From Hyperoodon ampullatus (lineage: Eukaryota > Chordata > Mammalia > Artiodactyla > Ziphiidae): 64,000 bases of DNA. Of this stretch, positions 63,140 through 64,000 are shown in pieces. A program made the position numbers and the translations under genes. Position 1 is the stretch's first letter, and every line of letters begins with the position of its first letter. Location: NCBI GenBank assembly GCA_949752795.1, contig CATKHW010000008.1:310001-374000 (forward strand). The letters are read 5' to 3'. Below the pieces are notes generated by a model, which saw only the letters and a program-made list of their open reading frames with translations, did not search any database and had not been told where the DNA came from.

Positions 63140-64000
63140 ACCTTGTCATCACAAAGGTCCATGACGCATATCATCAGAATGCTCCATTGCCTTCTCATCA
63201 CAATGCTCCATGCCCTTGTAATCACATTGCTTCAAAACCCCTGTAATCTCAATGCTCCATGCACCTTTTCATCAGAATGCTCCATGCCCTTGTCATCACA
63301 ATGCTCCATGACCCTTGTCATCGCAATGTTCCAAGCCCTTGTCATCAAAATGCTCCATTACCTTTGTCATCACAATCCTCCATGACACTTGGTATCACAA
63401 TGCTCCATGCCATTGTCATCACAATGGACAATGACATATGTCATCACAATGCTCCCTGACACCTGTCTTCACAATACTCCGTGACCTTGTCATCACAAAG
63501 ATACATGCCCTTGTCATCACAATGCGCCATGCCCACTGTCATCACAATAATCCATGAAACATGTCAGACCAATGTTCCATGCCCCTGTCATCACAATGTT
63601 CCCTACCCTTGTCATCACAATGCTCCATGACCCCTGTCATCACAATGCTCAGTGACTCCAGTCATCACAATGATTCATGACTTTTGTCCTCACAATGGTC
63701 CATGCCCTCGTCACACAAGGCTCTGTGATCTTGGTCACCACAATGCTCCATGAAATTTTAATCACAATGCTCTGTGTCCCTTGTCATCACAGTGCTCCAT
63801 GCCTTTGTCAGCACAATGCTCCATGACACTTGTCATCACAATGTGCCATGCTCTTTTCATCACAATGTTCCACATCCTTTTCATCGCTATGCTCCATAAA
63901 ACTTGTCATTACAATGCTCCATGCACTTCTCATCAAAATGCTCACTCAACACATATATCACAATGTTCCATCACTAGTCATCACAATACTCCCTCACCCC

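Larger units (their letters stand above)
30418..63990 (+). repeat. Higher-order module with GATATC and ACTAGT landmarks
   Basis: A second recurring block reads CTCTCACCACTGATATCACA, then TTCCATCACTAGTCATCAC, then CAATACTCCCTCACCCC. Copies are near 30420, 33748, 37940, 38890, 40510, 42430, 45095, 49825, 51255, 53685, 56185, 56745, 58520, 61285, 62520 and 63950, some with point changes. I did not find it in the left block. Two intervals (49841 to 51271 and 62535 to 63965) are exactly 1430 bp. Confidence 0.8.
28846..64000 (+). repeat. 25-bp satellite array, right block (runs off window end)
   Basis: This is about 35 kb of the same 25-bp unit, in the same orientation as the left block, roughly 1,400 units. 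I saw no transposon, gene or RNA inside it. The TCATCACAATGCTCC core is well kept and the tail is variable. Variant units recur in ordered modules that mark irregular higher-order repeats (separate entries). The plus strand is C-rich and G-poor throughout. Open frames up to about 169 codons (39841-40350) have a 25-residue period and arise where the variant ATGCCC replaces ATGACC, removing a TGA. They occur in all three frames and are not called as genes. Confidence 0.95.

Noticed and set aside
49841..63965. A fixed 1430-bp higher-order period
   Set aside because: Two module intervals are exactly 1430 bp, but their internal unit order differs (marker offsets 192 and 290 bp) and other intervals range from 0.5 to 2.8 kb.
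28846..64000. The array as a CRISPR-like structure
   Set aside because: Units are contiguous, with no alternation of invariant repeat and unique spacer, and the setting is mammalian. It is a plain satellite.
1..64000. TTAGGG telomere repeats or a CENP-B-box-like motif
   Set aside because: No TTAGGG runs were seen, and no motif in the 25-bp or 1.74-kb unit matched a CENP-B box by eye.

Overview
This looks like heterochromatic nuclear DNA from a mammal, most likely a whale. The window holds one intact retrotransposon and otherwise satellite DNA and repeat relics. I see no host protein-coding gene, tRNA or rRNA. Two things point to a cetacean. First, a tandem macrosatellite with a unit of about 1.74 kb carries antisense L1 3' sequence in every unit; this fits what I remember of the 'common cetacean satellite' (unit about 1.75 kb outside the delphinoids, reported as L1-derived). 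Second, the young L1 has a 5'UTR of cetartiodactyl type, and there are mariner-type palindromes of a kind common in cetartiodactyl genomes. The species assignment is inference; no database was searched.

Layout. Bases 1-2845 and 28846-64000 (about 38 kb, running off both ends) are one short-period satellite: a 25-bp unit beginning TCATCACAATGCTCCATG with a variable 7-base tail, always in the same orientation, and organised into irregular higher-order modules. I do not recognise this 25-bp family. Between the two arrays lies a 26-kb island. It consists of macrosatellite units U1-U3 (2846-about 7055), a foreign block (about 7056-14414), units U4a and U4 (about 14415-16536), an L1 insertion, and units U5-U7 (23667-28845). 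The foreign block holds a decayed class I endogenous retrovirus on the minus strand and three antisense L1 3' fragments.

Each complete macrosatellite unit is a composite: about 480 bp of antisense L1 (end of ORF2), a palindrome of about 72 bp that looks like a mariner MITE, and about 1.2 kb of sequence I cannot assign. Palindrome-centre spacings are about 1692, 1750, 1741 and 1736 bp. Subtracting the L1 plus one target-site copy restores a spacing of 1747 bp between U4 and U5.

The L1 (16541-23117) is full length. Its CpG-rich 5'UTR starts with a YY1-type motif, ORF1 (297 aa) and ORF2 (1272 aa) are open, and the endonuclease and reverse transcriptase catalytic residues are visible. It has a G-rich 3'UTR and a poly(A) run. 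It is followed by about 0.55 kb of extra sequence (23118-23666) that includes an ORF2 fragment, AATAAA signals and a second long poly(A). A single 15-bp target-site duplication flanks the whole composite. This is best read as a recent, possibly competent L1 that carried a 3' transduction.

The many short open frames in the 25-bp arrays are by-products of a 25-nt period that cycles through all three frames. I do not annotate them as genes.
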